From positions 1 to 25,225 of the forward strand of contig JAWWPY010000112.1 of the NCBI GenBank assembly GCA_033854735.1: a stretch of 25,225 nucleotides of DNA. The letters run 5' to 3'. The notes beneath the pieces were generated by a model. The model was not told where the DNA came from. It saw only the letters and a list, made by a program, of their open reading frames with translations, and did no database searches. This document shows positions 22,912 to 25,225 of the stretch, piece by piece (the stretch's first letter is position 1; each line of letters opens with the position of its first letter). The DNA comes from JAWWPY01 sp033854735. Lineage in GTDB: Bacteria; Actinomycetota; Actinomycetes; Streptosporangiales; Streptosporangiaceae. Position numbers and translations under genes: made by a program.

Positions 22912-23958
22912 TCACTTGTCCGGGTCAGCGGTCGTCGTGAACTTGTCGTAGTAGATGCGCTTCTCGGGCACACCGAGCCCGGTCAGCATCGGCATCGCCG
23001 CTTCCACCATCGGCGGCGGCCCGCACACGTACGCGTGCGCGCCCTTCAGGTCACCTTCGTGCCGCTTCACCACGTCAGTGATCAGCCCCACCTCGCCGGC
23101 CCAGCCGTCCTCCTCGGCCGGCTCGGAGAGGGCCGGCACGTAACGGAACCGGGGCAGCGCCTCCTCCAGGGCGCGGAGTTCCTGCTCGAAGCACAGGTCC
23201 CGGCGCCTCCGAGCGCCGTAGTAGTACGTGGCCTTGCGCTCGATGCCGCGCTCGGCCATGGACCGCAGCAGCGACAGGATCGGCGCCATCCCGGCCCCGC
23301 CCCCGACGAAGACCAGGTCGGTGTCGAAGCCTTCACGCAGGGTGAAGACCCCGAACGGCCCGGTGAGGTCGAGCCGGTCGCCGACCGCGAGCCGGGTGTC
23401 CAGGAAGTGCGAGAACAGCCCGTCCGGGTAGACCTTGATGACGAACTCGAGCTGCCCGCTCTCCCGGCTGCTGGTGTTGGCCATGGAGAACGAGCGGGTG
23501 GAATCGGTGCCGGGGACGGCGATGTCCACGTACTGCCCCGGGAAGAACTTGATCTCGGCCGGTTCCATCAGGCGCAGCACCAGGTGCCGCATGTCGTGCG
23601 TGACCGGCTCGTTGGACACCACCTCCGCCACGGCCTGCTGGATCGGCAGGCCCGAGCGGATCATGTCCTCGTCGTAGTTCATCAGCTCGATCGTGACGTC
23701 CTCGTAGACGTGCGCCCGGCACAGCAGCGTGAAGCCCTCGTCCCGCTCGTAGTCGGGCAGCGCGAACGTGGAGTACTTGTCGAGCTCGATGTCGTCGCCG
23801 TCCAGGACGAACGACTTGCAGGAGGAGCACTGGCCCTCCTTGCAGCCATGCATGAGCATGATTCCCTGCTCGGCCGCGGCACGCAGGACCGTCTGGTCCT
23901 CATCGACCTCGATCTCGATGCCTACCGGCTCGAACCGCACGACATGCTTGTCGGCCAT
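22912..23958 (-). CDS. prmB: Monooxygenase reductase (2Fe-2S/FAD/NADH)
   Basis: A 348-aa electron-transfer component passing electrons from NADH through FAD and a 2Fe-2S cluster to the hydroxylase. The N-terminal plant-type ferredoxin domain has cluster cysteines 39, 44, 47 and 80 (GCKEGQCSSC ... LLC). The FAD domain has RSFSMAN and the NAD domain has GGGAGMAP and YVCGPPPMV, ending in YYDKF. ATG 23958 follows a GAGGGAG ribosome site and begins directly at the ferredoxin domain. The extension to 24018 is rejected. A 124-nt gap separates it from the large-subunit gene. Confidence 0.94.
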   Translation of the reverse strand: MADKHVVRFEPVGIEIEVDEDQTVLRAAAEQGIMLMHGCKEGQCSSCKSFVLDGDDIELDKYSTFALPDYERDEGFTLLCRAHVYEDVTIELMNYDEDMIRSGLPIQQAVAEVVSNEPVTHDMRHLVLRLMEPAEIKFFPGQYVDIAVPGTDSTRSFSMANTSSRESGQLEFVIKVYPDGLFSHFLDTRLAVGDRLDLTGPFGVFTLREGFDTDLVFVGGGAGMAPILSLLRSMAERGIERKATYYYGARRRRDLCFEQELRALEEALPRFRYVPALSEPAEEDGWAGEVGLITDVVKRHEGDLKGAHAYVCGPPPMVEAAMPMLTGLGVPEKRIYYDKFTTTADPDK

Positions 23959-24082
23959 GGCTCCCTCGCGGACTGCCCACTCGCGGACTGCACTGTGGAT
24001 GACGGATGGGGCGAGCATCGTGGGCGGAGGACCAGTGGCTGGGCCACCGGCCCCCCGCCCAGCTCGCTTACCGGGCTGCCGC

Positions 24083-25225
24083 TCAGGCCTGCGGCGCGGG
24101 ACGGCCGGCCGGGCCCTGGCGGATGTAGTCCGCGTGGAAGGCGCTCCGCTGTTCCGGCGTCATCTCGTTGAGCAGCACGTTCGGGCTGAGCACCGGGCCC
24201 ATCCGGCGCAGGTGGTCCAGCGTCCACATCTTCTGCGGGTCGAGGTTCAGATGCGGCTGCGCGACCATCGTCTTGCCGTCGTCACGCACGTAGCCCATGT
24301 CCTTCACCACGTCGGCCCAGTTCCAGCCGTGGTAGAGGGTCTCCCACTCGCGCTTGCCGATGAGCTGGCCCATGTTCGGCGTCTCGCGGCCCTGGTAGGT
24401 GGGCCGGAAGGCGGTCGTGTCGGTCCAGGCGCATTCCTGGTGGCAGTACGTGCGGACCTGCCCGTCGACCTCTTCCATCACCATGTCCTCGCGGACCAGG
24501 CAGGGGACCATGCAGGTCCAGCACCGGTGCGGGTACACGTAGTCGACGTTCTCGGCCACGATCGGGTTGTGGCCGTTCGGCATCGACAGGCGGTTGTAGT
24601 TCTCCCACCACTTGCCGTACTTGTCGTACCAGCCCGGGTACTTGTACTCGAACCACTCGAAGTCCGCGTCGGTCATCGGGTCGATCCGCCAGTAGTTCGC
24701 CAGCCAGCCGGTGGCGAAGAACTGCGCGACCTCATGCACGTAGCCCTTGTTCCAGATCTGGTTCCAGGCCTCTTCGATGAGGTCGTGCGGGATGACCAGG
24801 CCGTACTTCTCCAGCGGCACGAGGTAGCTGCGGTAGTAGTCGTCGTAGATCCACCGGCGCCACATCTCCGCGTAGGACTCGCGGTCCTTGCGGCGGTCCT
24901 TGGTGCCGTACTCGATGAACGTGCCGATGGCGGCGTCCACCACGCGGTGGTTGTTCCACCACGCGTAGCGCAGGTCGCGCTCGAGCAGCTGATGGTTGCC
25001 CTCATCGGCGAGCGCCATGAGCAGGGTGGCGTATCCGTTGCTGATATGCCGGGACTCATCCGACTGAACGGAATGGAAGACCGTCGGCAGCAGGTAGTCG
25101 CCGTTGGCTGCGGCTTCCGCGGGCATGGCCACGAACAGCGTGTTCGTGAACGCTGTCTCGGCCACGATGGTGAGGTAGATGCTCGCCGCGGTGATCGCGT
25201 CACCGGTGATGAAGCCCTCGGCGAA
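24083..25225 (-). CDS. prmA: Monooxygenase hydroxylase large (alpha) subunit, 5' end missing
   Basis: C-terminal 380 aa of the catalytic di-iron subunit, which inserts oxygen into an alkane such as propane. The frame runs off the right edge without a start. The visible part contains the second half of the di-iron centre: the Glu of IVAETAFTN and the DESRH motif (QSDESRHISNGY), equivalent to the Glu209/Glu243/His246 set of MmoX. The first Glu/ExxH half lies outside the window. The middle is rich in Trp and Tyr (WWENYNRLSMPNGHNP). A Cys/His cluster follows (HRCWTCMVPC and CHQECAW), common in this subunit family. The internal GTG at 25165 is not the start. Gene order assigns it to the propane/THF-type (prm/mim/thm) group of soluble di-iron monooxygenases. 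The actual substrate range is not readable. Confidence 0.93.
   Translation of the reverse strand, partial: FAEGFITGDAITAASIYLTIVAETAFTNTLFVAMPAEAAANGDYLLPTVFHSVQSDESRHISNGYATLLMALADEGNHQLLERDLRYAWWNNHRVVDAAIGTFIEYGTKDRRKDRESYAEMWRRWIYDDYYRSYLVPLEKYGLVIPHDLIEEAWNQIWNKGYVHEVAQFFATGWLANYWRIDPMTDADFEWFEYKYPGWYDKYGKWWENYNRLSMPNGHNPIVAENVDYVYPHRCWTCMVPCLVREDMVMEEVDGQVRTYCHQECAWTDTTAFRPTYQGRETPNMGQLIGKREWETLYHGWNWADVVKDMGYVRDDGKTMVAQPHLNLDPQKMWTLDHLRRMGPVLSPNVLLNEMTPEQRSAFHADYIRQGPAGRPAPQA

Noticed and set aside
25165..25165. GTG as start of the large hydroxylase subunit
   Set aside because: The frame stays open to the window edge with coherent family sequence, and the codon lies inside the di-iron region, next to a metal-ligand glutamate.

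Overview
The window is very GC-rich, packed with genes, and uses actinomycete-style GTG/TTG starts and apparent leaderless genes. The gene set (mim/prm-type propane monooxygenase cluster, single-domain HATPase regulator, MarR/ABC exporter pair, PH-domain membrane pair) points to an Actinomycetota chromosome. The genus cannot be read from the sequence. No rRNA, tRNA or CRISPR array was seen.

Left end (1-1765): the end of an integrated mobile element. A leftward serine recombinase lies beside a junction that cuts an ABC-transporter ATPase gene exactly in its P-loop. Two hairpin terminators separate the recombinase from the 3' end of an unrecognised gene at the window edge.

Region 1766-5567 (+): remains of an ABC transporter/two-component module. 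It holds a 5'-truncated ATPase, an intact ABC-2 type permease, a NarL-type histidine kinase with its own probable leaderless promoter, and its LuxR-type response regulator.

Region 5568-11622 (+): a gap with a long stem-loop leading into an anti-sigma-like ATP-binding protein. A MarR regulator follows, next to a very large fused ABC exporter with one degenerate and one consensus ATPase site, and then a class IV aminotransferase-like enzyme.

Region 11592-15017 (-): a two-gene PH-domain membrane operon with a good leaderless promoter, a fungal FCY1-like cytosine deaminase, a stand-alone receiver-domain protein, and a small four-helix membrane protein.

Region 15156-25225 (-): a long monooxygenase operon read right to left. 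The order is hydroxylase large subunit (5' end outside the window), reductase, hydroxylase small subunit, coupling protein, amidohydrolase, DUF59 protein, Zn alcohol dehydrogenase, dedicated GroEL, and an Nramp metal transporter. Several junctions overlap by 4 bp (ATGA/GTGA). The first eight genes match the known layout of actinobacterial propane monooxygenase (prm/mim) clusters. A plausible route is propane to 2-propanol by the monooxygenase and then acetone by the dehydrogenase, with GroEL folding the hydroxylase. The Nramp gene, 2 nt behind groEL, suggests that metal supply for the di-iron centre is built into the operon. The DUF59 gene carries an odd in-frame N-terminal expansion made of tandem and palindromic DNA repeats.
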